From Nelumbo lutea (taxonomy: Eukaryota; Streptophyta; Magnoliopsida; Proteales; Nelumbonaceae), in assembly GCA_022828595.1 (NCBI GenBank), contig JAKGHH010000002.1:76542383-76606382 (forward strand): a DNA stretch of 64,000 nucleotides, in the 5' to 3' direction. The notes below the pieces were generated by a model that did no database searches, had not been told where the DNA came from, and worked only from the letters and a program-made list of their open reading frames with translations. How positions within the stretch are numbered: position 1 is the first letter of the stretch; each line of letters begins with the position of its first letter. Positions 47,201 through 55,200 of this stretch are shown here, piece by piece. The translations under genes and the position numbers were made by a program.

Positions 47201-49085
47201 ATGCAGTGTCTCTATAGCTTAAGTTTTCTGCCATGTATAAAAAGAAATCATGTAGTTAATGGTTGAAATTTCTTGTTACGGAATAGAAAGAAGTATATGT
47301 TATGATTTGGTGGATGATTTTTATGTTGCTTTGCTTCTGATTTTATTTTCTTGTATCAGAATACCTCAATTCACAACGTTCGTGGTTGGTTGTGCACTTA
47401 TTTTATGTGGTCTCATTGTTCTCTCTTGGATAGATCAAGATGATTCGAGGCACAATTTTGGACATACAGGAGGTATGTTCCATTATATCACACAATGAGA
47501 TTAATGAGGTCTGGCTGGACATAGACCACCTTCTGTCCTAAATGCACTAGTCACTTGGTAAGAAGCATGGTTTGCAATATTGACAATATTTGGCAAAATA
47601 TCCCCGATATATCCCCATTTGCTAGGTGGCGATACAGAATCTTTCAGGAATATTTTTCTCCAAATATCCCTGATATTTTGCCAATATGTTGGAGACATAT
47701 GAGATTTCATTGATAAACTATATATTTAAAGTTCAAAATTTTAGAATATTATTAAAAACATTTCAATATTTCATTTAAATCATCAAAATTTTTTAAAAAT
47801 AGTTTTCTAAAACAACCAGCAGAGAATTATTGGATAATTAGCTTACTACTTTGATATGATTCACTTACTAAGTTACTACAATTCAAAAGAAAAAGAAAAA
47901 TGCATAGAAATACAATCTAACCAAAACATATAGTAACAATAAAGACTAAAATTAAAATGGCAAGCAATTGACATATATAAAGAACAGAATATGGCTAAAG
48001 ACCAAAAGGAAGACAAAAAGAAAAATACCTATTACAATCGCTTAATTTTTTCCCATTTGATTTACACAATTCTTTGTTATGGTTTTTTGAGCCTTAAATG
48101 TTCAATTATATTTCTTTTAGTGTTCTCTTTGAGGTTTATAAACTAATTTACTGTTTCTAGAAAACGTTCCTGATTTTTTAAAATTTCTAAATATCTTTCC
48201 CGAAATTAGCGAAATATCTCAAAATTATATTGATTGATTGAGTCAGGTGTTTAACTGTTTGTATCAGCAGCAGCCCAAAGATGGCTGTTTAACTATTTTG
48301 AATTGTCTGGCAGTTGGCTTGACAAGTAAAACTGCCTGGGCTGCTGACTGGACAACCAATTGTGCATTCCAGCTTTCCACTTTTCAGAACATACTGATTT
48401 CATCTAGTGCATCATCCATTGAAAAAAAACGAAAAAAAAAAATGAGGTTGTCTGGATGATGCCAGCCATGGCCATTAAAACTTTGGGTGTCTCTGCTAGT
48501 TTTTCTTGTATGTTCATCCAATCGGCTTGATCACTTGCTTAATGGACCTTTTAGAGCTGCCTAGCTATTTGGACTTGCTCAATATTCCACTGTAATTGTA
48601 TGTAGTTGCAACTCATTTCGTATAGATTGACCTTCAGATTCCTCTGTAATTGTGTGTGTATAACTCCATAGACGTGCAAGAGATTAGAAAATTTATGGAT
48701 GATTCATTGACATCTCTGCAGGTTTCATTTGTCCATTTGTACCACTTCTACCCACTGCATGCATCCTCATAAACACCTACTTACTAATAAATCTTGGGTG
48801 AGTACCTGAAGAATTTCCATTATTCATTTTCGTCGCAAATCTTCTTGAGTCTTCTTTTATGGGTAATTTTGTTGAACCATCTTCTCCTTGGAGTAGTGTA
48901 AAAGCTGTAAGTGCTGGGCATTGGTTCCATACTTGTCTAACAATTTTCTTTCTGAACTCAGAGCTTCTACGTGGCTCCGTGTCTCAATATGGTTTTTGGC
49001 CGGAACGATCATTTATATTTTTTATGGCCGGACCCATAGTTCACTTCAGGATGCAGTTTATGTGCCCATAGTCCACACCGATTAG
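20091..49085 (+). CDS. Cationic amino acid transporter (CAT family), 3' part, eight exons, two frameshifts
   Basis: The gene encodes a membrane transporter of the APC superfamily. The plant CAT family (about 600-650 residues, 12-14 membrane segments) moves cationic and other amino acids across plasma, vacuolar or tonoplast membranes. Exons: 20091-20264, 20386-20452, 41565-41723, 42348-42587, 44831-44939, 47360-47472, 48722-48797, 48962-49085, about 350 codons. Signatures in order: [118 protein letters not shown]. All seven introns are GT/AG and phases agree. Exon 1 has one extra base and exon 4 lacks one, so the continuous frame is broken. N-terminal exons are not in the window. It could be a living gene with sequencing errors or a pseudogene. 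Confidence 0.92.
20386..20452 (+). CDS. CAT exon
   Basis: 67 bp between acceptor TAATTGTAG and donor GTAAAT, encoding [20 protein letters not shown] plus PQ. The first base completes the codon split with the previous exon. It matches the conserved CAT membrane segment that ends LLPQ. Confidence 0.92.
20453..21514 (+). other. Intron sequence before Copia-F
   Basis: AT-rich, no repeat or coding signal recognised. It is the original left part of the 21.1-kb intron. Confidence 0.7.
21510..21514. repeat. Copia-F target site duplication, left (ATCTT)
   Basis: ATCTT recurs at 27000-27004, directly outside the other LTR. Confidence 0.88.
21515..21802 (-). repeat. Copia-F 3' LTR
   Basis: Begins TGTTGAAGATTAG on the minus strand. 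It is 288 bp, about 27 bp shorter than the 5' copy because of deletions near its inner end (21515-21560). Confidence 0.9.
21803..21811 (-). other. Copia-F polypurine tract
   Basis: The minus strand reads GAGGGGGAG before TGTTGAAG. Confidence 0.9.
21812..23246 (-). pseudogene. Copia-F reverse transcriptase and RNase H remnant
   Basis: RT starts [20 protein letters not shown] (23246 region) and continues as [19 protein letters not shown] (about 23015-22960), [26 protein letters not shown] and [11 protein letters not shown] (about 22770-22740), with the YVDD site intact. RNase H is open from 22168 ([20 protein letters not shown]) to [10 protein letters not shown]. Breaks lie at about 23050, 22890 and 22690-22200. 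It is the best kept polymerase of this lineage in the window, but still interrupted. Confidence 0.9.
23247..24692 (-). pseudogene. Copia-F integrase remnant
   Basis: The frame 24692-24210 holds the pre-integrase finger ([23 protein letters not shown]) and core ([28 protein letters not shown]). A stop follows YTPQ, and the core resumes at 24170 ([20 protein letters not shown]). A further frame (23998-23219) has the post-core block [20 protein letters not shown] and the proline-rich linker to RT ending near NQTWEIV. D and E metal positions are visible in VHTD and RSDN; the usual glutamate lies near the stop. Confidence 0.9.
24735..26200 (-). pseudogene. Copia-F gag and protease remnant
   Basis: Gag starts at ATG 26200 ([12 protein letters not shown]) and shows [21 protein letters not shown], then [32 protein letters not shown] residues and the knuckle [14 protein letters not shown] (about 25435-25385). 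The protease segment near 25080-25060 reads WIIDS-stop-ASEH, so a stop replaces the glycine after the catalytic aspartate. Several frames are needed to follow it. Confidence 0.9.
26673..26684 (-). other. Copia-F primer binding site
   Basis: The minus strand reads TGGAATCAGAGC, one base from the consensus. The leader (26201-26672) is otherwise without signal. Confidence 0.88.
26685..26999 (-). repeat. Copia-F 5' LTR
   Basis: 315 bp from TGTTGAAGATTAA to TTTCTACT on the minus strand, flanked outside by ATCTT (27000-27004). Confidence 0.92.
27005..27286 (-). repeat. Copia-G 3' LTR (borders approximate)
   Basis: The sequence next to a polypurine-like tract (GAGGGGGGG on the minus strand, 27287-27299) has LTR character: a TATATATAG box near 27205 and a CT-rich block (27120-27150), as in the Copia-1 LTR. 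The distal border is not defined. Confidence 0.5.
27936..27943. repeat. 8-bp target site duplication of MITE, left (GTCATGGA)
   Basis: GTCATGGA recurs at 28358-28365. Joining the flanks restores the RT reading of Copia-G. Confidence 0.92.
27944..28357. mobile_element. hAT-like MITE with duplicated interior
   Basis: A 414-bp insertion has ends TAGGGGTGTCAATTGGAC and (reverse complement) TAAGGGTGTCAATGGACC and an 8-bp target duplication, the size made by hAT transposases. The inside consists of two related halves (about 27955-28145 and 28180-28345), each with TCCAATCCAATCCA, AATATTTTGGACCA and ATTGACACC blocks. It has no coding capacity. Confidence 0.88.
28761..29469 (-). mobile_element. Unassigned LTR and leader fragment (element N)
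   Basis: 28761-29150 resembles a copia leader without coding capacity. 29200-29465 has LTR-like content: an A/G-rich U5-like block, then GGGACACATCACTTAACATAA, which resembles part of the Copia-J LTR (37530-37560). I did not find a clear primer binding site. Both edges are abrupt, at Copia-G and Copia-H. Confidence 0.4.
29470..32836 (+). pseudogene. Copia-H polyprotein remnant (gag C-end to RNase H)
   Basis: It starts inside gag at the CCHC knuckle [14 protein letters not shown] (about 29518-29560). A frameshift near 29620 is followed by protease [13 protein letters not shown] (29759), pre-integrase [14 protein letters not shown] and [11 protein letters not shown] (30150-30260), integrase [24 protein letters not shown] and [14 protein letters not shown] (30305-30640), and RT from [15 protein letters not shown] (31490) through [19 protein letters not shown] and [12 protein letters not shown] (31935-31970). 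A deletion follows, then [20 protein letters not shown] and a fully open RNase H to INIYAPA (31980-32837). Stops at 30288, 30689, 31757 and 31811 and the internal deletion inactivate it, but it is the youngest-looking pol in the intron. Confidence 0.92.
32845..33086 (+). repeat. Copia-H 3' LTR
   Basis: Begins TGTTACAG after the polypurine tract and ends TATTTTACA. The first 31 bp are duplicated in tandem (32845-32875 and 32876-32906). A TATATATACATACGAG box near 33013 and a TTCTTCTTCTTC run before the end fit an LTR promoter and R/U5. Confidence 0.82.
33087..34138 (-). pseudogene. Copia-I integrase remnant
   Basis: Minus-strand frame 34138-33347: pre-integrase end ([14 protein letters not shown]), integrase core [58 protein letters not shown] residues and the post-core [20 protein letters not shown]. 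The D, D and E catalytic positions all look kept. A frameshift near 33380 leads into the linker (33420-33088), which ends where the Copia-H LTR starts. RT and RNase H are missing. Confidence 0.9.
34169..34696 (-). pseudogene. Copia-I protease remnant
   Basis: Open frame with [20 protein letters not shown] (catalytic DSGA at about 34600-34585), then the protease body ([32 protein letters not shown]) and the start of the pre-integrase domain. The active site is intact. It is joined to gag through a frameshift near 34700. Confidence 0.88.
34697..35686 (-). pseudogene. Copia-I gag remnant
   Basis: The likely start is ATG 35686 ([20 protein letters not shown]), with the copia gag motif [20 protein letters not shown]. 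The frame slips near 35540 and then stays open from 35564 to 34884: [48 protein letters not shown] and [16 protein letters not shown]. The CCHC knuckle begins WCTYC near 34900, directly before a stop. This is the longest intact gag core in the window. Confidence 0.9.
36134..36145 (-). other. Copia-I primer binding site
   Basis: The minus strand reads TGGTATTAGAGC, one base from consensus. Confidence 0.85.
36146..36398 (-). repeat. Copia-I 5' LTR
   Basis: Starts TGTTGGAAGG on the minus strand and ends near the primer binding site (about 2 bp uncertain). It contains GTATATAAAGTTGTGTATATG-like promoter sequence near 36200-36225. No partner LTR remains. Confidence 0.75.
36399..37376 (-). other. 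Copia-J leader with diverged tandem repeats
   Basis: Non-coding. At least two diverged direct repeats of about 350 bp are visible: CTAGGACTGCTGACATCAGT at about 36735 recurs as CTAGGACTGCTGAAATCAGT at 37089, each followed by CCTCAACTAGG. Related TTCGGGCTGATGACCAACCTG and TGGGTTGGTAACCGACCTG blocks occur between. Primer binding site TGGAATCAGAGC lies at 37365-37376 (minus strand). Confidence 0.75.
37377..37679 (-). repeat. Copia-J 5' LTR
   Basis: 303 bp, TGTTAGAATGTTG to AGCTTTCA on the minus strand (TG...CA), next to the primer binding site. Confidence 0.8.
37680..37925 (-). pseudogene. Copia-K gag N-terminus
   Basis: Starts at ATG 37925 ([20 protein letters not shown]), followed by [20 protein letters not shown]. 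The next residues (NAQVTL, ILGSI) lie in other frames down to 37680, where the Copia-J LTR begins. It is the same gag type as Copia-C. Confidence 0.85.
38369..38380 (-). other. Copia-K primer binding site
   Basis: The minus strand reads TGGTATCAGAAC, one base from consensus, directly inside the LTR. Confidence 0.82.
38381..38626 (-). repeat. Copia-K 5' LTR
   Basis: 246 bp with perfect inverted ends TGTCA...TGACA on the minus strand. Confidence 0.85.
38627..40531 (+). pseudogene. Gypsy-L RNase H, integrase and chromodomain remnant
   Basis: A Ty3/gypsy polyprotein C-terminal half. RNase [13 protein letters not shown] (38655), [10 protein letters not shown] in a shifted frame, [13 protein letters not shown] (38860). 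Integrase: H2C2 finger [18 protein letters not shown] with CTICQQQK, core [22 protein letters not shown] and [15 protein letters not shown] (usual DRDP is DWDP), then YNSTYQGL. After [17 protein letters not shown] and [13 protein letters not shown] comes a chromodomain ([20 protein letters not shown] at 40270-40330) in another frame, which makes it a chromovirus. Stops at 39546, 39597, 39699 and 39993 and several frameshifts inactivate it. Confidence 0.93.
40556..40760 (+). repeat. Probable Gypsy-L 3' LTR (partial)
   Basis: Begins TGTAACAGCTAGCTGCAG 25 bp after the pol stop and has a CT-rich tract (40625-40645). The end is not defined, because low-complexity sequence follows. Confidence 0.5.
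40765..41330. repeat. AT-rich trinucleotide tract
   Basis: About 570 bp of degenerate AAT/TAA repeats with almost no G or C, including nine TAG/AGT units at 41130-41155 and GATGATGATG at 41107-41118. Confidence 0.93.
41565..41723 (+). CDS. CAT exon
   Basis: 159 bp, 53 codons, phase 0 at both ends. It encodes [20 protein letters not shown], then [13 protein letters not shown] and [12 protein letters not shown]. The acceptor is CTTTCTCAG and the donor GTAAGT. It continues the LLPQ end of the exon 21 kb upstream exactly as in CAT proteins. Confidence 0.96.
41724..42347 (+). other. CAT intron, 624 bp
   Basis: No repeat or coding feature recognised. Confidence 0.8.
42348..42587 (+). CDS. CAT exon with one-base deletion
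   Basis: Begins [20 protein letters not shown] and [15 protein letters not shown]. The frame breaks near 42492-42496, where one base appears to be lost in GTAATGGGG; the uncorrected frame ends at a stop at 42546-42548. The shifted frame continues NGENPKDS to [14 protein letters not shown] and reaches donor GTAAAT at 42588 in the phase needed by the next exon. It covers one membrane segment and the large hydrophilic loop of CATs. Confidence 0.88.
42588..44830 (+). other. CAT intron, 2243 bp, carrying an RTE LINE
   Basis: Contains the RTE fragment 42939-44290. The remaining parts (42588-42938 and 44291-44830) show nothing recognisable. Confidence 0.75.
42939..44290 (-). mobile_element. 5'-truncated RTE-type LINE
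   Basis: Minus strand. RT fragments in order: [20 protein letters not shown] and [16 protein letters not shown] (44230-44020), [20 protein letters not shown] (43978), [24 protein letters not shown] (FADD active site, about 43700), then [20 protein letters not shown] and [15 protein letters not shown] residues (43540-43340). The end reads GGGATATGACAATGATGATG, the short-repeat tail typical of plant RTE elements in place of poly(A). Frames are broken, and the 5' part, including the endonuclease, is missing. Confidence 0.9.
44831..44939 (+). CDS. CAT exon
   Basis: 109 bp; the first two bases complete a codon with the previous exon. Encodes [20 protein letters not shown], then [16 protein letters not shown]: a basic stretch and a membrane segment. 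Acceptor ATTGTTGCAG, donor GTAGGT. Confidence 0.92.
45990..46560 (-). pseudogene. Copia gag remnant
   Basis: Broken minus-strand frames show [20 protein letters not shown] with ETT-K residues (46331-46230), the central motif of copia gag (compare [14 protein letters not shown] in Copia-I). Right of it come degraded residues up to about 46560. No LTR was linked to it. Confidence 0.65.
46774..46792. repeat. TG microsatellite
   Basis: Nine to ten TG units in the CAT intron. Confidence 0.92.
46940..47060 (+). pseudogene. L1 LINE RNase H C-terminal scrap
   Basis: The frame reads [20 protein letters not shown], close to the end of the LINE ORF at 12771-13748 (RSANSLIDGLAKQG), followed by a stop. 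Only about 40 codons remain. Confidence 0.75.
47360..47472 (+). CDS. CAT exon
   Basis: 113 bp encoding [20 protein letters not shown], then [18 protein letters not shown], with the well conserved IDQDD-R-FGH-GG motif of plant CATs. Acceptor TTGTATCAG, donor GTATGT. Confidence 0.96.
47473..48721 (+). other. CAT intron, 1249 bp
   Basis: 47560-47710 contains inverted and direct copies of ATATTTGGCAAAATATCCCCGATAT-like words (for example CAATATTGACAATATTTGGC and CCTGATATTTTGCCAATATG). Similar AAATATCC and GATATT words recur near 48190. Otherwise AT-rich and without signal. Confidence 0.6.
48722..48797 (+). CDS. CAT exon
   Basis: 76 bp encoding [20 protein letters not shown] and LINLG, the penultimate membrane region of plant CATs. 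Acceptor CTCTGCAG, donor GTGAGT. Confidence 0.95.
48962..49085 (+). CDS. CAT last exon
   Basis: Encodes [33 protein letters not shown] and a short tail ending in TAG at 49083-49085. This is the last membrane segment and cytosolic tail of the transporter. The acceptor is GAACTCAG. Confidence 0.95.
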
Positions 49086-49440
49086 ATCTACCACAGCCCA
49101 CCTGAGTAGCAGAGTAGAAGAACACCAACTTATTTTCTTATGCCATTACCAGGCTCTCTTCTGCTCTCTTCTCATTTCCAGTATAGAAGAAATATTTATG
49201 CCATCATCATGGCAGCCTGGTAATTAAACTGCCCGACCTTTGTATAGTGCACGTCTTTCTCTTCCAATTTATGTTTATCATCTTGTTGTTTAGCAGGACT
49301 GATGAACGGCAGCAATCAATCTCGTGTTTGTACACACTAGCATTCTACACCTGGTGCATGGGCCTTGTTTAATTCTTGTGTAGAAGAATATAAATAGATT
49401 TGCATGCAACTGTGCAAGTTTTTATGTAGTAATTTTTGGA
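49086..49440 (+). other. Probable CAT 3' untranslated region
   Basis: Non-coding sequence after the stop codon. No strong AATAAA signal is visible; the AATATAAATAG near 49389 is the best candidate. The 3' border is a guess. Confidence 0.5.
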
Positions 49441-50100
49441 TTTCAGAAACTCTACGGTTGTTCTTCTTTGTGGGAAATTGGTAATAATGGGATTAAGAGG
49501 GGGAACAGTATTCTCTCTGGATATTGTTATATCGAAGGTTCAAAATATTAGAAATGCAATTTTAAAAGACATATTAAGATACATTTTGGATATGTATCGA
49601 AGGTTCAAAATCCTGGAATTGAATAAAATCAAAGCTTGATAACTATAAATAATATATGAGAAATGGCAATATCTATGATGCCCAAACAAGTATGATATTA
49701 GAAGAACTTTGAGCAATCGAAATCTCACGTTTATTTTAATGAATACCAGTTGATTTGTTTCCACTTATAATATTAGTTTATTTGTTATCATGTCTTTACA
49801 GGTATGATGCCTACACTTTGAAAGCCAATACAAATTTAATAATCAATTAATTTTTTTTTTAATTTTTTTATTGATAAGCAGTAGCACTAAGAAGAGTAAG
49901 TTGTTAAAAGTTTAAAATCAGCAACCAAATTTTACCAAAACATAAAAAAACTGCATATAATATCCATATATCTATATTAAAAAGAACAGTTTAACGCTTT
50001 AAGTTTCGTCCATGATCGACTTTCTGTTTTTTAAAACTATCCCTGAAAATTTATAAAATGCTATTAATAAGACAAAAGTAATCATTATTATACTCTTTCC
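49441..50100. other. AT-rich intergenic DNA
   Basis: Nothing coding. Two copies of a GAAGGTTCAAAAT-type word at 49532 and 49598 are the only repeat noticed. Confidence 0.6.
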
Positions 50101-51660
50101 CCTTTTACATTTGTCACCAAATATCAAATTATTTACTTTCATGCTACCATATGAAACAAAAATAATGAAATTCATCATTTCTTCTCTCTCTCCTTATTTA
50201 GGGTTGCAAACGGATCGGACCAGATTCGGTAAAGGGTATATCTGAACTGATCCATAAGAAATCCGACAAATCCATTTCAAACAAATCAGGTCGGATTTGG
50301 TAAAGGGTATATCCGAACTGATTCGTTAAGAAATCCAATCGATCTGATTCCAATAAGAATCCATAGGATTTTTAAGAGTATGGTTTGAATTTTAATTTTA
50401 ATTCGAATATCTTATCAGATATCTAATTTGATAATAATTGTAATAAAAAAATTATAATATAATATAAATAATATCTTATATTATTTATATAATATAATAA
50501 CATATTATAATATATTACATAATATATAATATTTCATAACTAATGGATCGGATTGGGTTGTGGTGGAATGGATCGGAGTATATATGAATTTGATCCATTA
50601 ACTAAACGGATCAACTTTCTGACCCGATCTGATCTGATTTGTTAGGATCAAGAGATCCGAATTTGGCTCTTATCAGATCGGATTTGGATTCAAATCGGAT
50701 CTGATCTAACTTATTTGCAACTTTATTTTTTTCATTTATTTATTTTATTTTTATCTATAAAATTAGATAAATCTTTATTTATTTAATTTAATGTATTTAG
50801 AAATAATTACTATTTATGGTCATGCCACCATGTAAAACAAAAACAATGAAAGTCATCTCTCTCTCTCTCCCAATATCTAGGATTGTCAATAGGTTAGGTT
50901 TGATTTGGTATATCTTGTACCACTTCCATACCAATAAATTTTTATTTATTTATTTATTTTATTAAATTAAATAAATAGTATCTATAAATTTTGTTTATTT
51001 AATTTACTACATTATTTATTTATTTAGAAATTTATTTATTTTTTGGGTTTGGTTCAGAAAGCATGTACCATTCCTATCCCAATAAACCTTTATTTATTTA
51101 TTTATTTTATTAAATTAAATAAATTATTATCTATATACCTTTATTTATTTTATTTATTTGTTTAGAAATAACTTACTAACAAATTATTACAACTAGTAAT
51201 TAATAGACCCAAAACCATCCCAATTAATACTCTCTCTCTCCCAAAGCCCAATTTTTAAGCTATCAACGGGTCGAGTTTGGTTCAGGATAACTTGTACCAA
51301 TCCCGTACCAATAATAAATAAACTTTATTTATTTATTTATCATCCTCACTCTCTCTTCCCCCTTGAGCACAATATTTAGAACTATCAAAGGGTCTGGTCT
51401 GGATTGAGAATGCCTATATTAGTCCCGTCCTAATAGTTTTATTTATTTATTCATTTATTTTTTTAAATTAAGTGAATTGTCTTCTATAAACTCTTATTTA
51501 TTTGATGTACTCAATTATTTATTTATTTAGGAATAACTTACTAACAAAAATTATACTTGATTAATTCTCTCTTTCAATACCTTCTCTCTCTCTTTGAGCT
51601 AAATATTTAGAGCTATCAACGAGTCAACAAATTATTATTTGGTTTCATAATTTATATGTG
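50100..51660. repeat. Degenerate tandem array of MITE-like units
   Basis: Four or five diverged units of roughly 170-240 bp repeat in the same direction. Each has a CTCTCTCTC block, a short word such as AGCTATCAACGGGTCGAGTT, a TTGTACCAATCCCGTACCAATA-like segment, (TTTA)n, TTAAATTAAATAAAT and a GAAATAACTTACTAACAAA-like end. Unit starts are near 50860, 51040, 51215, 51350 and 51580. The flanking word CATG(C)CACCATGTAAAACAAAAACAATGAAA also occurs at 50142 and 50822. Confidence 0.75.
50213..50727. mobile_element. Possible MITE rich in GGATCGGAT words
   Basis: Ends GGTTGCAAACGGATCGG and (reverse complement) GTTGCAAATAAGTTAGATC form a short terminal inverted repeat. The inside has repeated GATCGGATT/GATCTGATC words and an AT-only core (50440-50540). 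It lies in one unit of the surrounding array. No target duplication was identified. Confidence 0.6.
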
Positions 51661-51768
51661 CCAAGCTCGACATTAATTAATGTTGACAATTTCTAATCTA
51701 AATGACTATAAGAAGAAAAACAATGTTTTGCCGACTTCCTAAACAAATAGGGTGGTGGTGGATAATTG

Positions 51769-52118
51769 TTAGGAATGGCAATAGGGCGGAGCGAGGACAA
51801 TGAGCCACTCCCTATCCTGTCCCTGCAAAAATCCCTATCCCCATTCCTGTTGGTGGGGACAAGGTTATCCCCATCCCTATCCCCACTAGGATCCCCACTC
51901 CTCATGCTTTTCCTCAAATGTTAATCATTTTGTTGTTGTTTTTTATTTCATTTAAAAAATTAAAATAAAATAGTTAAGATTTACAATCTCCTATTAAAAT
52001 ATTTAATATTTAAAATTTATAATTTCCTATGATGTTAATCATTCTGCTTGCATACATATACAAGTAGAGATCCCCAGGGGCAGGGCACAGGGACCCTAAG
52101 GAAAATTGCAATCCCTAA
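51769..52118. mobile_element. MITE with TTAGG..GCAAT inverted ends
   Basis: The left end TTAGGAATGGCAATAGGGCGG pairs with the right end (reverse complement TTAGGGATTGCAATTTTCC). The interior is rich in CCCCATCCC-type words. The flanks GATAATTG and AGTAATTG match at 6 of 8 positions, which fits a hAT-type 8-bp duplication if the element ends at 52119. Confidence 0.75.
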
Positions 52119-52131
52119 TAGTAATTGCTAT

Positions 52132-52248
52132 GGCTCAGTTTGGAAGGAGTACAAATACAAAAATGTAGAGTACAAAACCTTGTATTTTGCATTATTTAGT
52201 TTGTTTTTGCATTGTACATATTTCTATGTACTCCTTCCAAACTGAGCC
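52132..52248. mobile_element. Short MITE with 22-bp perfect inverted repeats
   Basis: 117 bp in total. The termini GGCTCAGTTTGGAAGGAGTA plus CA are perfect inverted copies (52132-52153 and 52227-52248). TAT/TA occurs at both edges, which would fit a TA-duplicating Tc1/mariner (Stowaway-like) element, but this is weak. Confidence 0.8.
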
Positions 52249-52299
52249 TATACTGTTAATTTCCTAGAAAAATAATGTTTTTATTTTCTAATTATATAT

Positions 52300-55200
52300 A
52301 TTGATAATTGTGTCTCGCCCAAAATTATTATCCTTGGCTAAGCGGTTGTTGAAGCGTAGCTTTAGGTGTCGAATCTACAGAGAAGCTGATTAAACCAACA
52401 AAATGATTTATCGCTAAGAATGAATAACCTATAAAAAATGATTTGCTAAAAATAAAAAGAAGAACAAAAATATTTAAATAAAATTAACAATGATTAAAGG
52501 ATGAAAAGTAGTTTGTGATGAACAAGCTTCAAAATTCACTTGATCGATTTGTTTAATTGGTATTGACTTTGATTCCTATTTATTACTCAATTGCAAGTTT
52601 TACATCCCAAACAAACAATTGGAAAATATAACTTTGAAACCAATGACAAGAACAAAAGTATTTGTTCTGAGAGAATTAATTTTCAATGAAGAACAAAACG
52701 ATCTATTCTTACAAGCTACCCAAGAACGACAATATATCAGATTGACAGTATTGCAATCAATGATCAACTCATAAAATGGATCTACCCAATCAATTATTTT
52801 CTAACAAATTGCACATAAAAAGAGCATGACTAATCTTATATTGAAATTGAAGAATATAACATTAGGGTTTATTAAAATAATAAAAAAAATCTCTCAAGAA
52901 CAAAATTAAACATTGAAATCTTTCAAGGAATCAAAGTAAAATAACAAGTAAAACTCATCGATCAAGATCCTCCCTATCCTTGTTGAAGCTTTAGCCATGC
53001 TTGGACGTCATTCTCCCCTCTTCTTCCCTATGAAAGACTGAGAAAATAATGCCAAAATAACCTCTGCAAGTAGTTCCCACTTTTAGGTCAGATTTTTCCT
53101 TTTTATTATGCTGCCAGGCTCCTCTATCTTCTCAGCCTGGATCTGTGTCTTATACCCCAATTTTCGTCTTGATAGAGATTGATTTAGAAAAAAATTATTA
53201 ACAGATGAATTGTATCCCTATCTCTTAGTTGTTCATATCTTCAAGAATCATTGAATTTTGACATATTTAGAGAAAGATATGCCCAAAGCATTGGATCTTG
53301 TTCAGAGTAAAGCGGGAAACGAATAAGCACTCATACTTGGGTCATGGAACTTGGGCTTGGGTTTCTTGGACCTATGTTTGGGCTTTTCTCCATTCAATTA
53401 TTAATTCTTTCAGCATAAAAATTGCACAAATAATAAAATTGACATTTATAAAATTATTATAAAAAAATATTACTTTTAAGCTCTTTATTTTATAAATGTC
53501 AATTGTTGAGCACACTTTAGATATACATTTTCATGCTATTGTCATTAATTATTGATAATTATCCACTCTCTAGATTCTTTTTTTTTTGTATATTATTTAT
53601 AATTATTGATTTGAATAATTATCACGTAATCAATTATTCTTCAAAGTCTTAATAATCTTTGTACATTATGATTATGAAAAAAAATCTTGTTTTGTATAAT
53701 GTATTTTTTCTTGATTTTATTTTAAAAAATATAATTTTTTCATATTAAATAATTTTTACTATTATATATATTCCAATAGTATAAAAGAAATAAGTCTACA
53801 TTAGCAATGTTCTATACTCCTCAATTGTCATGACCTAAAATTTTTGTGAAAATTATGGTCTATTCACCTCACAAAATTTTATTTATTTTTTATTTTATTA
53901 AAAAAAACCACCTATAACCCATCTACACCCCTTGTATTGTGTCCAATTCCCCCACCTATCACTATAACAAACAGTGACAAATTTGAGAGGTGAAAGAATC
54001 AATAAGTTGCCCAAAAACTTTCTCCATTATTGTATTTTTTAAAAGATAAGGTGTTGAGAAATTTAAGTATTTTAGTTAAATTTAATTACATTTAAATATC
54101 TAATAAATTTTATTTGCTTGTGGCTTGTCTTAAAAAGTATTAAGCAACTTTTCTCTTTATTAGTAATTTGCCTTTTCATTGATTGTAACTTTCTTTGAAT
54201 TCATATACATGGAAAAGATGCTCTCTTTTTTTATGTTTCATTTTCAATGAAAAGTTTACCTCTTTTCCCTAATTAGTGTATCTTGTCTAATTAAAATGAA
54301 AACCTTGGATGCGAAACTTATTTTCTTAGAGCTAATATGTTAGGATGTAGGGATAATATTTGCTCAGTTCCCTCTCCGACCCACCCCTTGCACTCCGGAT
54401 ACCCAATCAAACCCCACCATTCTTTCTAGAATGTGTCAAAACCAAAAGAAACTAAACCCGGTTCATATACCTGCAAATCCACAAGATACCCTTCCAACGA
54501 TCACGACTGTGCCACCTCACCACACCTATCATACAATCAAACTCCATCACATAAAACAAAACCTTTTAACAACCATTCACACCAAATCCCAATCTCAAAT
54601 TCCTCCAAATCCCTCTAAAACAAGCAAAATTCCATTTTTGAACAAGCTCAAAATCTTGATCTGAACCAATCTGCACCTTCAACTAAAGATCCATCACTCA
54701 CATCTAATTTGGAATGTTCAAATATGTCTACCTGTCAAATTTCATCTAAAAATTTCCAAGTTTGACTCTCCATCGAGTAAAGATTCTAGTTCGGCAAATC
54801 TCATTAATCTAAATTTATCGGCCATATATCCCCATCATCCTGATCCTATTTGACCAATTAAACCTCACCATTGTGGTTAGAGACCAAAAAAACCCTAGTA
54901 CACCAATTTTCATGACCCAATTCGCCCGTTTGACCATTAAACCAAAAAAAAAATTATGTTTCGACGTACTAAATTAAATCACCCTTTCATGTGTCCCAAC
55001 CTAAGACCACAAAAGAGAGGGGCTGATGCCAGGCCTTCACTTAATCCCTCCCTGACCCATTAGACCAATTCGGATAAGCCAAGTAGACCAAAAGAACTTG
55101 AAAACCCCCAAAATAACCCCTTAGGACCATAGAAATTGACATAAGAACCATCATGGTCATTTCAAATTTACATTTTCTACCACTAAGATGTCATGTTTGA

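Larger units (their letters stand above)
44940..47359 (+). other. CAT intron, 2420 bp, with transposon remnants
   Basis: 45100-45480 looks like an antisense LTR (reverse complement CTATAAATAGAGTC near 45318-45331), with no partner. Other parts are listed separately. 45490-45840 shows nothing. Confidence 0.6.

Noticed and set aside
50940..51560. CRISPR-like regular repeats
   Set aside because: The short repeats are (TTTA)n microsatellite inside longer diverged units. Unit length and spacing vary, and this is plant nuclear DNA.
54431..54664. A 77-codon frame
   Set aside because: Low-complexity proline, threonine and histidine composition from CA-rich DNA, with no domain and no support from codon pattern.
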